Shown: positions 1 through 9,704 of the stretch, one piece after another | Position numbering within the stretch: position 1 is the first letter of the stretch | How the letters are laid out: the number at the start of each line of letters is the position of its first letter | Notes under the pieces: model-generated | Told to the model about the DNA's origin: nothing | Seen by the model: only the letters and a program-made list of their open reading frames with translations | The model's database searches: none | Translations under genes and position numbers: made by a program | Origin: Cladorhizidae sp. MBARI D1340-BT2 | Lineage: Eukaryota > Porifera > Demospongiae > Poecilosclerida > Cladorhizidae | Direction: 5' to 3' | Length of the DNA stretch: 64,000 nucleotides | Assembly (NCBI GenBank): GCA_028752905.1 | Contig: JAQNBH010000002.1 | Location: 38,596,277-38,660,276 of the forward strand

Positions 1-571
1 CTGTCTGTAAGCAGCCCACTGATTATCGCAACATGAGACCGTATGATAGGGAGTAATGTTGCAGCGTCTCTCCGGGGAAATATTTGCATGTAACCTGAAA
101 ATTTGTGTTGAACAACTACATAGAATGGAGTGGAATTGTGATTGTTTCCAGCATACCCAGTGCAGGAGTATGACTGGTGTCCACCAATCCAAACACCCGG
201 ATGGTGGCCGGGTCCCTATGATGCTGTATCCACAACAATTATAATAATGATTCTATAATGATGCTATTCTGATAATGATGCTATGGCCACAAGAATGTTC
301 TGTTTATGTGACAATTGACAACACACTGAATTGGGACTCATGATGACTCCAGGCCCACCTAAGATTATTGGACAGCTAAGGGCTGTTGAGCAAACTTCCT
401 GCAACCACTGGTACACATTAATTGCAGTTGGTCGACTGCACCTTCTTCACTTGCAGCAGCAGTAACTGGGTACTCTCTGCAAAAGGAGCCAAGTTTGCAG
501 ACTAAGCATTGACTTCGCGAAGAAGCTCCCTTCAATAAATCTAAAAATATTGACATAGACATACAAAACAA
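1..571 (-). pseudogene. Merlin (IS1016/ISXO2-like) transposase fragment, copy A
   Basis: Minus-strand remains of a DDE transposase, a copy of the gene described at 8105-8933. Residues 1-68 of the upstream block (571-365) are Cys-rich (CLVC, then CTSGC). The block around 196-70 carries the first catalytic Asp in VFGLVDTSHTPALG and the segment IVPRRDAATLLPIIRSHVA. The frame is broken between blocks, and the C-terminal part lies outside the window. Family assignment rests on these motifs, which are typical of Merlin transposases. The copy cannot be functional as it stands. Confidence 0.7.
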
Positions 572-756
572 GACGAATCGACTTTACGGTTTAACAGGCA
601 GGACACCCCCATGCAAACCCATCTTTCAGGCTGGACTTCTTGCATCTAACCATAGTTACATTGCAACTGTACACCAAGTAACAAAAAATATACCGCGAAA
701 ATTAATTGACGCGCACTGATTTTTCGACTTCCGGAGTCTCACTCTTTACATGATCC
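1..756 (-). mobile_element. Merlin-type DNA transposon, copy A, truncated by window edge
   Basis: Same element as 7765-9284 but only its right part is present. The terminal inverted repeat ends in CATGATCC at 749-756. Compared with copy B, about 167 bp just inside the right TIR are missing, which removes the inner part of that TIR, so this copy is more damaged. The transposase lies on the minus strand. Confidence 0.75.
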
Positions 757-821
757 GGTTTATCTATGGACAGTGACTTTATTGTGTAGTGTATATATTG
801 TGTAGTGTATATGTTTATGTT

Positions 822-822
<1 letters not shown>

Positions 823-856
<34 letters not shown>
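823..856. repeat. (CA)n microsatellite
   Basis: About 17 CA dinucleotides. The same tract in copy B (9351-9374) is shorter, so it has changed length since the duplication. Confidence 0.95.
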
Positions 857-861
<5 letters not shown>

Positions 862-968
862 CGTGACAGGCATTGTCATTTGTCTTGAATAGTCGCGTGT
901 TGTACCACGCCCAATTTATTTATTTTTATTTTTATTTATTTTTTGTACACCAACACAATTGCATTATT

Positions 969-1172
969 TTAATGATGTAGAGTTAGAGTAATGATGATTA
1001 AATGAGCTGTGGGATGCGCCTTTCTGCTGTTGCCAAGGTTACATCCACATCTTTGACTGGGTTTCATCTGCTGCCACGAATACACATGATTGAAGACATT
1101 CTGCATCTTAGCCAACTCATCACAACAGAATAAGGCTTCTGCCTCTTGTGGGATAGCTTGTCTGCCAATCTT
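969..1172 (-). other. Open minus-strand frame of 67 codons without ATG, copy A
   Basis: The minus strand reads open from just after a TAA (1175-1173) to a TAA at 971-969. It includes AKMQNVFNHVYSWQQMKPSQ. No start codon precedes it and no family is recognised. The same frame is open in copy B (9492-9695) with at least one residue change (Y to H). It reads like a protein fragment, perhaps an exon or a transposon relic, but there is no proof that it is coding. Confidence 0.25.
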
Positions 1173-1181
1173 TTATAAAAA

Positions 1182-1803
1182 GTGAGTATGCTTACATCAG
1201 GTATGCCAACAGAGTGAGTATGCTTACATCAGGTATGCCAACAGAGTGAGTATGCTTACATCAGGTATGCCAACAGAGTGAGTATGCATACATCAGGTAT
1301 GCCAACATAGTGAGTATGCATACATCAGGTATGCCAACAGAGTGAGTATGCTTACATCAGGTATGCCAACAGAGTGAGTATGCTTACATCAGGTATGCCA
1401 ACAGAGTGAGTATGCTTACATCAGGTATGCCAACAGAGTGAGTATGCTTACATCAGGTATGCCAACAGAGTGAGTATGCTTACATCAGGTATGCCAACAG
1501 AGTGAGTATGCTTACATCAGGTATGCCAACAGAATGAGTATGCATACATCAGGTATGCCAACAGAGTGAGTATGCTTACATCAGGTATGCCAACAGAGTG
1601 AGTATGCATACATCAGGTATGCCAACAGAGTGAGTATGCATACATCAGGTATGCCACAGAGTGAGTATGCTTACATCAGGTATGCCAACAGAGTGAGTAT
1701 GCATACATCAGGTATGCCACAGAGTGAGTATGCATACATCAGGTATGCCACAGAGTGAGTATGCTTACATCAGGTATGCCAACAGAGTGAGTATGTTTAC
1801 ATC
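1182..1803. repeat. 32-bp minisatellite, copy A (about 19 units)
   Basis: Tandem units begin GTGAGTATGCTTACATCAGG and continue TATGCCAACAGA. Variants of 31 bp (CCACAGA) and a CTTACA/CATACA polymorphism are scattered along the array. The copy B array is longer (about 25 units). Confidence 0.97.
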
Positions 1804-1844
1804 TTATAGGTGAGACTGTATAAACACAGGAACTGTAGTCTAAC

Positions 1845-1954
1845 CACAACTATGAATCCACACATGTATTGTATCACGTGACTCCTAAGATAGAGCACAC
1901 CAGTTCTGTAGTGAATGTTTATAAAGAGCGATTGATCATTGTCAATATACTACA
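1845..1954 (+). mobile_element. 3' part of an LTR (retrotransposon remnant), copy A
   Basis: The sequence immediately before the primer binding site ends in TACA, as expected for an LTR ending in CA. The 5' boundary is not clear: TGTAGTCTAACC near 1837 and TGTATTGTATCACG near 1866 are both possible starts. No second LTR is seen, so this is a truncated 5' end. Boundaries are approximate. Confidence 0.5.
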
Positions 1955-1955
1955 T

Positions 1956-1966
1956 TGGCGACGAGG
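1956..1966 (+). other. Primer binding site matching tRNA-Ser 3' end
   Basis: TGGCGACGAGG lies one base after the LTR end. It is complementary to a tRNA 3' end reading CCTCGTCGCCA, which is typical of tRNA-Ser(GCU). This is the usual location for minus-strand priming in Ty3/gypsy elements. Confidence 0.7.
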
Positions 1967-1979
1967 TAAAGCTAGAGAA

Positions 1980-2183
1980 ATGGCAGTGGCACTTCAAGTG
2001 AGTACAGTGCAGCCATTTGATGTGCACGGAGATGCCAACAGTCTTTCAAAAAGGTGGGAGAAATGGCTCAGGTCATTTGAAATGTATGGCTATAAGTTAT
2101 GCATTGTGTCAAATAATATGTATGTAAACAATATACTCAGGATTATAAGCAATGTTCTTATGGTATGGAGACAGTGCACCTAA
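1980..2183 (+). pseudogene. Ty3/gypsy-like Gag N-terminal stub, copy A
   Basis: An ATG 13 bp after the primer binding site opens a frame whose first 40 or so residues contain FDVHGDANSLSKRWEKWLRS. This resembles the start of Gag in Mag-like Ty3/gypsy elements (acidic patch, then RWxKWxxSFE). After about residue 40 the sequence loses this character and hits a stop at 2183. No capsid remainder, nucleocapsid or Pol follows, so the element is a 5'-terminal stub. The same stub is present in copy B, so truncation came before the duplication. Confidence 0.6.
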
Positions 2184-2279
2184 AATGTCTCTTGGAGTAT
2201 GATGCTCACTGGGTTGCTATCCTGGAGGAGGCAGCTTTGTATCTCAGGTCCGTGTTCAACTGGGATCTGTTGTATTGAT

Positions 2280-2850
2280 AAATAAGCATAATAATATTCA
2301 TAGTTGTATTCAGTATGTTTAAAGGTTTTTTTTTATTATTATTTTTTTAAATTATTTTTTAATTTTATTTTATTTTATCATTATTATCATTATGGTCACA
2401 TAATCTTGACCAGAGTTATATTTAAAAAAATTATTAAAAAATGCATTTAACATCATAAACAATGTTTTATGTTGATAAACAAGCATAATTATATTCATAT
2501 GCTACGGTCAGAATGTGGTCACAAGCATTTGACCACATTGTTTCAAGTAATAGAAACATATTTATGTAAAAAACGTTAGAAACGTTAGAAGCAATATTAT
2601 GTTTATAAATACACAATCATATTCATTGGATGTGGTCACAACATCCTAACCACATTGTTTGAAATACAACCAAAAATATTTAGGCAAAAATTATATATAA
2701 TCAATGTTCTTATATTGATTAAATCCATAATCATATTCATACTTTGTGGTCAGTGTGTGTTTTTCACAAAAATTACCACATGTTTATCAACAATAATGCT
2801 ATCCCGTAATATATGGTTGCTAGGTACTATTGCATTCCAGATTTTATATT
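2280..2850. repeat. Diverged tandem repeat of about 120 bp, copy A
   Basis: AT-rich sequence in which a block with TGGTCACA, TGACCACATTG and ATAATCATATTCAT returns about every 115-125 bp (near 2390, 2505, 2630 and 2745). TGGTCA and TGACCA can pair, so each unit has a weak hairpin. The array is old compared with the minisatellites nearby. Confidence 0.6.
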
Positions 2851-2852
2851 AA

Positions 2853-3238
2853 TTTTTAACTGTAGCTGTGTCTATTTCCAACAATTCTCCTCTCTAGTAA
2901 CTTATAATTGGATTCACCACATTGTGGTTTGTAACTATGGCAACAGTTGGTAACCACAATGTTGGTTATAACAAGGGCTACTGGATACAATATGGTTGCT
3001 ATGGACTTTAGTCAACCCTTGTTGAGATAAAAGGGCATACGTTCATCCATGTCATTTTTTTTTCTTTCCCAAAATAAAGTCACCGGGGAGAGGGTTAAAA
3101 ATAGAGAACAAAAGAAGATTGTCACCCAATATGCAGCAGCGAAACACATGTATGGAAGTTTTACTGCAGCATAGTCAAGACTGAAGAAGAAATACAGCGT
3201 ATAATGTGGCCTGCAGATCGCAAGATATCTTGCATCAG
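2853..3238. other. Non-coding interval
   Basis: Short imperfect repeats of GGTTGCTA, ACCACATTG and TTGGTAACC. No convincing frame or RNA gene seen. Confidence 0.5.
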
Positions 3239-3660
3239 GTCCACTGTATATGCAGTGTTATAGTAGGTCAGTGATGGTGGCCCTTAGCTGTGTGTACATG
3301 CAGTGTTATAGTAGGTCAGTGATGGTGGTCCCTAGCTGTGTGTACAATGCAGTGTTATAGCAGGTCAGTGATGGTGGTCCCTAGCTGTGTGTACATGCAG
3401 TGTTATAGCAGGTCAGTGATGGTGGTCCCTAGCTGTGTGTACATGCAGTGTTATAGCAGGTCAGTGATGGTGGTCCATAGCTGTGTGTACATGCAGTGTT
3501 ATAGTAGGTCAGTGATGGTGGCCCCTAGCTGTGTGTACATGTAGTGTTATAGCAGGTCAGTGATGGTGGTCCCTAGCTGTGTGTACATGCAGTGTTATAG
3601 CAGGTCAGTGATGGTGGTCCCTAGCTGTGTGTACATGCAGTGTTATAGCAGGTCAGATAT
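3239..3660. repeat. 48-bp minisatellite (about 8-9 units)
   Basis: Units contain GTGTACATGCAGTGTTATAG and CAGGTCAGTGATGGTGG. Because 48 is divisible by three, a frame with the 16-residue repeat MQCYSRSVMVVPSCVY is open through part of it. I regard this as a by-product of unit length. Confidence 0.95.
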
Positions 3661-4409
3661 AGCAGGTCAGTGAAAAAAACAGTCCTCCACCCACCCGTCA
3701 CATTTTTTTTAAACATTTGATCTTCCATACGTTCGCTTGGTTGTGTAGAATATTTATACCCAGTGGAGTTAAATTTACACTTTTATTATTTATATACTGA
3801 AGAGAAAGCTGAAACAACTACATGAAAAGTAACTTTCAATTTTTTTCAATTCTTAGTAATTTCGTTGTCTCGCACAACGTTTTCGCTGCACCAAATACTC
3901 CTAAGGAAGTAGTCTCTCAGCCATCTAAGGCAAAGTTAAATCAGACCATTAACATTCTAAAGCCAAGCATGTTTTTTATCACCACACTCATTTTAGCTAC
4001 AGGGGGGGGGTCCATAAAAAATGTTTTTATTGACCCCATGTGTGTGGGGTTTTTCCCCACCACCCCCATTCACTACATTTATGATTATATTTGAAGCCAC
4101 ATGCTCTATGCCTAGCTGTATGTATTTGATTGGTCAGAATGAACAGACAGAGCTGGGCACATAACAATTAGTTAGTCCTGATTGTTCACTTCTGATGTTT
4201 GTGTTTCTGGTGTTTGGAGAATAATAAGACTTCACTAACTCTGGTGGCAGCATATATCTCTGGGATTCTCAGGCAAGATAGCTGGGTGGGCATTGTGAGG
4301 TTGAGTTAGGTCTAAGATAGTGTGTGGTACTAGAAGAGTCTAACAATATATATATATTTGTCTTGTTAATAAATGCCTTTTTTTCTTTTCTTACACGTGT
4401 AACTGACAG
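3661..4409. other. Interval without recognisable gene
   Basis: AT-rich sequence with a run of eight or more G near 4003 and a C-rich stretch near 4050. A 90-codon frame at 3822-4094 matches nothing I know. A pyrimidine-rich tract ending in CAG at 4407-4409 may be a 3' splice site for the next feature. Confidence 0.4.
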
Positions 4410-4591
4410 AGGCTTCTGTTAGTAAGGCTATTGGAGAAGTGGAAGCAGAAGCATATGTCAAGGCTACAGCTAAGAAATACCATCTATCAGTCTCCATGCT
4501 CTGCAAACGATGTCTAGTTGAAAAGGGGGGAGTGGTTTTGGGAAAAAGAGGCGGTACATTTCAATGCCTAATGAAAAAGGTCAATGAATAG
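4410..4591 (+). pseudogene. Exon-like fragment with pipsqueak-type helix-turn-helix
   Basis: After a pyrimidine tract and CAG, the frame from 4412 reads about 59 codons to a TAG at 4589. It contains AYVKATAKKYHLSVSMLCKR, then a GKRGGTF motif. This pattern (Ala-rich helix, KKY.LS.S.L.KR, then G.RGG.F) resembles the psq/CENP-B-type DNA-binding domain found in transposases and host proteins. No further exons are seen. The last 15 or so nucleotides overlap the dispersed repeat R2, so the 3' part may be repeat-derived. Confidence 0.35.
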
Positions 4592-4860
4592 CCCAGGGCT
4601 TCCTCTGGCCACTGGTACCAATTTCAAATTTTTAGCACTTAGCAATCTGGAGTTATTTAGGCTGAGGTTTTTGACATTCGTGTTTTTGAGGTCCCTCCAC
4701 TTTTGGGTCTAGTAACTTGCCCATAGTGATACCTATGAAACATATTTTAGTATCAAAAGAGAGCACACAGAGAGACCTCTCTTTTGATCTATATATGAAG
4801 TCCATACCATGAAGTTTGCAGAATCTACGGAGCTCTAAAGTTTTAACCATAAGTTTTTTA
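4575..4860 (-). repeat. Dispersed repeat family R2, copy 1 (inverted)
   Basis: The reverse complement matches 35305-35615 and 37690-38045. All share, in order, a CTCCATAGATTC-type segment, ACTTGATATATAGCTC, the GTGCTCTCT block and a CAGTGGC segment. Copies are diverged with indels, so the family is old. Confidence 0.7.
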
Positions 4861-4879
4861 AAAATGCAACTGTTTCCCC

Positions 4880-4988
4880 GCAGAGGTATCTCTGTTGCCT
4901 AGTTCAGTATAAGTGTCTCGGTTGCTTAATTCAGCTTAAGTCGCTCTGTGGCCTAGTACATCATATGTGTCTATGAGGCTTAGTTCAC
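4880..4988. repeat. About 29-bp minisatellite, left block
   Basis: Degenerate units with TCTCTGTTGCCTAGTTCAG and variants. The last part (4934-4985) is almost identical to the start of the right block (6837-6890), placing the piggyBac relic between two pieces of one array. Confidence 0.75.
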
Positions 4989-4989
4989 T

Positions 4990-6209
4990 TTCCCCAAGGG
5001 GCAGTGAAAATTATGACAGGCTGGGGAAAATCCAACCTCTTGTCAGCCATTTTCAACACAATTTTTCATCAATATACAGGCCGAACTGCGAGATTGCAAT
5101 CGATGAGGCTATGATCAACTTTCAAGGTCATTCATCACTTCAGCAATACATGCCATTGAAACCCATCAAAAGAGGAATCAAGGTGTGGGTTCGGGCTGAT
5201 AGCCGAAATGGTTTTTTCACACAGAGATTTACACGGGTAAAAAGAAAGGTGCAGTTGAACACCACTTGGGGGCAAGAGTGGTCAAGGAACTAACTGAGGA
5301 CCCCTACAGGGCAAGTGGCACATGCACGTGTACTTTGACAGCTTTTTTACCTCGCATAGTCTGTTGGTTGATTTGGAGAGGAGAGGGAGTTATGGATGTG
5401 GGACAGCCAGGAAAGACAGGCGTGGTTTACCCGAGGAGCTGGAGAAAGGCAAATTCAAGAAAAGGTAAAATGTGCACTAGATTAACACAAGTTAGTGTTA
5501 TGCCACAAACATTTTGGGGTTGTATATCAGTTCATGCATGTTATTTACCACAACTATGAGATACTCATTATATGAACTTCTAAACATTTTTAGGGGCCAG
5601 TCACTAACCACGCAATGTGGAAAAGTGTGTGCAAATGCATGGCAGGAACGAAAAATCGTCATGATTATGTACACCAACAGCGACCCCAAGAGCGTCACCT
5701 CAGTCATTCGGCGGCATACAAACAATGGCAGAAGAGAGGAAATAAGCTGCCCCTTAGCTATCCAGTCCTACAATAAATACATGGGAGGAGGGGATCAGAT
5801 CAGAGGATATTATAGGTGCAGGGTGAAAAGCTACAAAGACATATTTAACTTTCTGATCGATGTGGCCATAACAAACGCCTTCATTCTACACAAAGGATGG
5901 TCAGGAAGCGGAACTGAACTTACGATCAAGAAGTTCAGGGTTCAGTTAGCCAAGGAGATAATTGGAAGTTATTGTAGCCGACGCAGAGCTGGGTGTGGCT
6001 CCATTATCAAGAGTCTTCCTTTCCTCCACTTCCCAATAATGAACCCTGTAACCTCTGGGAAGCGCAGTCGAGGACGTTGCACTTACTGCTACCAGCAACA
6101 AAAGAGATCGGACAGCCAGTGGTACTGACAGGATTGTGGCATATGGCTATGCCACACTGGAATTGCGAGCACCGACTGCTACCTATTGTGGCACAAAAAC
6201 AAATTATAG
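4990..6209 (+). pseudogene. piggyBac-like transposase relic
   Basis: Remains of a DDE_Tnp_1_7 (piggyBac) transposase. Block 1 (about 5000-5228) includes CEIAIDEAMINFQGHSS with the first catalytic Asp and QYMPLKPIKRGIKVWVRADS. Block 2 (5230-5305) contains YTGKKKGAVEHHLG. Block 3 (5310-5464) has VYFDSFFTS with the second Asp. Block 4 (5594-6209) has YNKYMGGGDQIRGYY with the third Asp and a C-terminal Cys/His cluster (CTYC, then CGIWLCHTG, CYLLWH). Frame changes lie near 5228 and 5308, and an in-frame TGA at 6126-6128 interrupts the Cys-rich domain. A 129-nt GT-AG interval (5465-5593) keeps the phase and is probably an intron. The N-terminal third is missing. Dead copy. Confidence 0.85.
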
Positions 6210-6448
6210 TCACGTTATTGGAATATAACCTTCTCTCTCCATATGTACCAATGTACTACATTGTATTCATATAAAATGATATTTTTTGCGCGTAATCAAA
6301 TACAGCACGTTGCCATTCATCAACCACTTTAGTTATTGTAATTTGGTTTCACTCGAATCACAACTGTTAGCTTTGACAAGCTACAAACCAATTTACAGCT
6401 TTTGATTTTTTTTTTATTGGTTGTGAGGGTCTGCCAAACGGAGGAGGG
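6210..6448. other. Non-coding interval after piggyBac relic
   Basis: AT-rich, with no recognisable frame. Probably the 3' part of the element. No clear piggyBac terminal repeat could be drawn. Confidence 0.35.
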
Positions 6449-6840
6449 TCCTGCCTTGGATGTTTCTGCATGCATCTTTTGACAAAACATGCCTCTAGAG
6501 ATATTTTATATGTCATTGGAAAGCACATAGAACAAGCAACAATTTGAGCATAAAATTATCTACACAAAACAATTATAAAAAAAGTTATGGGCAGTCAAAA
6601 GTCAACAACGTTTTTAGCCAGTCTTCGATAGAGCCCCTCCTTAGTCCTGCCTTGGATGTTTCTGCATGCATCTTTTGACAAAACATGCCTCTAGAGATAT
6701 TTTATATGTCATTGGAAAGCACATAGAACAAGCAACAATTTCAGCATAAAATTTTCTACACAAAACAATTATAAACAAAGTTATGGGCAATCAAAAGTCA
6801 ACAACGTTTTTAGCCTGTCTTCAGATAGAGCCCCTCCTTA
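6449..6840. repeat. Tandem duplication of a 196-bp unit
   Basis: Two units (6449-6644 and 6645-6840) start TCCTGCCTTGGATG and end near GATAGAGCCCCTCCTTA. They differ at only a few positions. The second ends in TTAATTAA next to the minisatellite. TTAA is the piggyBac target site, so the unit may hold the element's right end, but I cannot prove it. Confidence 0.85.
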
Positions 6841-7052
6841 ATTAAGTCGCTCTGTGGCCTAGTACATCATTTGTGTCTATGAGGCTTAGTTCGGCAAAGG
6901 TGTCTCTGTAGACTAGTTCATCATAGGTGTCTCCGTTGTTTAGCTCAGTATAGGTGACTATGTGGCTTAGTTCAGCATAAGTGTCTCGGTGGCTTAATTC
7001 AGCAGTGATATCTATGTGTCTTAATTCAGCGAAGGTGTCTCTGTGGCCTAGT
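6841..7052. repeat. About 29-bp minisatellite, right block
   Basis: Same degenerate unit as 4880-4988 (TCTCTGTGGCCTAGTTCAGC-type), about seven units. Confidence 0.8.
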
Positions 7053-7090
7053 TAAATCGTTAATCACAAAAAAATTAAATCGAGCACCAT

Positions 7091-7270
7091 GAGGTGCATA
7101 TGTTACAGTTGCATGTATAGAGGTGCATGTATAGAGGTGCATGTATAGAGGTGCATGTATAGAGGTGCATGTATAGAGGTGCATGTATAGAGGTGCATGT
7201 ATAGAGGTGCATGTATAGATGTGCAGGTATAGAGGTGCAGGTATAGAGTTATAGAGGTGCAGAGGGACAT
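7091..7270. repeat. 15-bp minisatellite
   Basis: About 11 units of AGGTGCATGTATAGA with late variants (CAGGTATAGA). The minus-strand frame through it is a by-product of the 15-bp length. Confidence 0.95.
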
Positions 7271-7764
7271 TGTATTGGGACTAGACAAAGAACCTATGGA
7301 GGCACGTACAAAATTCATTCAGTATCATACTTAGAGTTCAACATAGCTAAGCAGCAGCTATGCGTTCGAAATATAAAAATTATTTATAGCTTACCTTTCT
7401 TTGTCCATTGCTAGCGCGTGGGGTCATCTTCTGTCCAGGAGCTTCCAAGGCTCAGCCAAGTATAGCTGGACACGCCATAGAAAGTTTCTGAAGAATCACA
7501 GAACTCCTCTTTAGCTGAACGCTCGATTATACTCTTTGGTCCTCGAAATTTGTTATCCACAGCGAGCACTAAAGCTTGCAAGACTAGCCAAGGACCCGCT
7601 TTCTCTTCAGGCTAAGGCTGAAAAGCCCTCAAGCACGTAGTACACATCACGCCCTAAGGTCACACGAAAAAGGTTCCGCTACAATTGAATCAGTCCATGC
7701 AGTTCTGGCTGCCCGTCACAGAAAATCTGTTTACTGTTCTTTTTTTATGTGATGATCCCTTATC
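7271..7764. other. Interval with a possible minus-strand first exon
   Basis: Mostly unique sequence. On the minus strand, ATGGACAAAGAAAG (7408-7395) has G at -3 and G at +4 and runs straight into GTAAGC, a good splice donor. That would give a first exon coding only five residues. The acceptor exon is not found, so this is a weak lead. Confidence 0.2.
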
Positions 7765-7880
7765 GGATCATGTAAAGAGTAAGAGTCCGGAAGTCGAAAA
7801 ATCAGTGCGCATCAATTAATTTTCGCGGTATATATTATATTTAAAACGCACTTTTCTCTGCTTATCTTAAACGCGCGCGC
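7765..7880 (+). repeat. Merlin left terminal inverted repeat
   Basis: Shares CCGGAAGTCGAAAAATCAGT, TTAATTTTCGCGGTATATAT and TCTTAAACGC with the reverse complement of 9183-9284. Small indels separate the two arms. Confidence 0.85.
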
Positions 7881-8104
7881 TAAAATCACGGAGCTTTCAG
7901 AATAGCATCAAGAAAGGATACTCGAAGTGCTATCTCAGGACTACTAACACAAGTAATACAACTTCATATTAACACAACTTCATAAAACAACAAATGCAGC
8001 ATAAAAATAAAAAAACCAAAAAAAAAGTAACACAACTTCGTATCAAGACAACTTCAAAGAACTTCATAAAACAACAAATGCAGCATCATGTGTTTTGAAA
8101 AAAA

Positions 8105-8933
8105 TCAGCAGTCGTGCCGGCATTCTTCTCCCCTCCACATAAAGTCATCGAGGTATGAAGGAAGTTGATCACGACGAACCCCCTTCATCTTTATCCTCGC
8201 CTGCTAAAATCAATTTATCTAACATACTGTGTATATCTTGTGGTATAACTCACTCTATTCCAGTAGGATTCAACATTTTGTGTGCACACCTGTGACTGGA
8301 TTTAGGAACTCTATTGAATGGTTAACAGTCCGATGAGCAACCACTTCAGGCAGAGAAGCAACCTGTCTGTAAGCAGCCCACTGATTATCGCAACATGAGA
8401 CCGTATGATAGGGAGTAATGTTGCAGCGTCTCTCCGGGGAACTATTTGCATGTAACCTGAAAATTTGTGTTGAACAACTACATAGAATGGAGTGGAATTG
8501 TGATTGTTTCCAGCATACCCAGTGCAGGAGTATGACTGGTGTCCACCAATCCAAACACCCGGATGGTGGCCGGGTCCCTATGATGCTGTATCCACAACAA
8601 TTATAATAATGATTCTATAATGATGCTATTCTGATAATGATGCTATGGCCACAAGAATGTTCTGTTTATGTGACAATTGACAACACACTGAATTGGGACT
8701 CATGATGACTCCAGGCCCACCTAAGATTATTGGACAGCTAAGGCCTGTTGAGCAAACTTCCTGCAACCACTGGTACACATTAATTGCAGTTGGTCGACTG
8801 CACCTTCTTCACTTGCAGCAGCAGTAACTGGGTACTCTCTGCAAAAGGAGCCAAGTTTGCAGACAAAGCATTGACTTCGCGAAGAAGCTCCCTTCAATAA
8901 ATCTAAAAATATTGACATAGACATACAAACCAT
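8105..8933 (-). pseudogene. Merlin (IS1016/ISXO2-like) transposase, copy B
   Basis: DDE transposase that would cut and insert the surrounding element. From the N-terminus: a Cys-rich block (8933-8727; QCFVC and MCTSGC, possible zinc ribbon); about 150 nt without clear coding; VFGLVDTSHTPALG with the first Asp (8560-8518); IVPRRDAATLLPIIRSHVA; then, after a frame change, DNQWAAYRQ with the second Asp and VNHSIEFLNPVTGVHT (8330-8280); after another shift, NVESYWNR with the catalytic Glu. A 53-nt GT-AG interval (8253-8201) then joins in phase to MKGVRRDQLPSYLDDFMWRG (exon 8200-8105), the characteristic Merlin C-terminus. The two shifts make it a pseudogene. A functional parent with this short intron is inferred. 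Confidence 0.85.
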
Positions 8934-9350
8934 GACGAATCGACTTTACGGTTTAACAGGCAGGACACCCCCATGCAAACCCATCTTTCAGGCTGGACTT
9001 CTTGCATCTAACCATAGTTACATTGCAACTGTACACCAAGTAACAACACCAAACATGTTCATCATAATATTATTATCAATAATTATTCTATTATTATTAC
9101 TTTTCAGCTATTTTCTCCCTTACATTCCACAAGTAAAAGTACTTGCCAAAAGCGATTTGTGCGCCATCTCGCTCTGTACATAGCGCGTGCGTTTAAGATA
9201 TGCATCGTTTAAAAATATATACCGCGAAAATTAATTGACGAGCACTGATTTTTCGACTTCCGGAGTCTTACTCTTACATGATCCGGTTTATCTATGGACA
9301 GTGACTTTATTGTGTAGTGTATATATTGTGTAGTGTATATGTTTATGTTG

Positions 9351-9374
9351 ACACACACACACACACACACACAC
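9351..9374. repeat. (CA)n microsatellite
   Basis: About 12 CA units followed by an A run. Counterpart of 823-856. Confidence 0.9.
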
Positions 9375-9491
9375 AAAAAAAAAACGTGACAGGCATTGTC
9401 ATTTGTCTTGAATAGTCGCGTGTTGTACCACGCCCAATCTATTTATTTTTATTTTTATTTATTTTTTGTACACCAACACAATTGTATTATT

Positions 9492-9695
9492 TTAATGATG
9501 TAGAGTTAGAGTAATGATGATTAAATGAGCTGTGGGATGCGCCTTTCTGCTGTTGCCAAGGTTACATCCACATCTTTGACTGGGTTTCATCTGCTGCCAC
9601 GAATGCACATGATTGAAGACATTCTGCATCTTAGCCAACTCATCACAACAGAATAAGGCTTCTGCCTCTTGTGGGATAGCTTGTCTGCCAATCTT
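9492..9695 (-). other. Open minus-strand frame of 67 codons without ATG, copy B
   Basis: Counterpart of 969-1172, same length and still open, with a Y to H difference. Not recognised. Confidence 0.25.
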
Positions 9696-9704
9696 TTATA
9701 AAAA

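Larger units (their letters stand above)
1..2852. repeat. Segmental duplication, copy A (left end outside window)
   Basis: This stretch is nearly identical to 8363-11545. The offset is 8362 at the start, about 8529 after a deletion of roughly 167 bp near position 683, and 8709 at the LTR/gag stub because the internal minisatellite differs in length. It contains the right part of a Merlin element, a CA microsatellite, a 32-bp minisatellite, an LTR/gag stub and a diverged AT-rich tandem repeat. Similarity stops after the shared AGATTTTATATTAATT near 2852 (11545 in copy B). The left boundary is not in the window. Confidence 0.93.
7765..9284 (-). mobile_element. Merlin-type DNA transposon, copy B (1.5 kb)
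   Basis: Inverted repeats of about 100-116 bp bound the element: 7765-7880 (starts GGATCATGTAAAGAG) and 9183-9284 (ends CATGATCC). The outer 8 bp on each side, CCCTTATC and GGTTTATC, agree at five positions in register, as expected for a decayed 8-bp target duplication. Merlin elements are known for 8-9-bp duplications and GG-starting TIRs. The minus strand carries the transposase. A small repeat (ACAACTTCATAAAACAAC) occurs twice in the 3' region near 7985 and 8065. Confidence 0.8.

Noticed and set aside
1182..1803. CRISPR array
   Set aside because: Units are contiguous with no unique spacers, and the setting is animal DNA. The same holds for all other tandem arrays here.
3338..3544. Cys-containing repeat protein from the 48-bp minisatellite
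   Set aside because: Short, closed by single changes in neighbouring units, and explained by unit length.
3822..4094. 90-codon frame as a small secreted protein
   Set aside because: AT-rich, no recognised motif, and its end lies in low-complexity G and C runs.
5498..5725. Minus-strand frame opposite the piggyBac relic
   Set aside because: Antisense shadow of a recognised transposase block.
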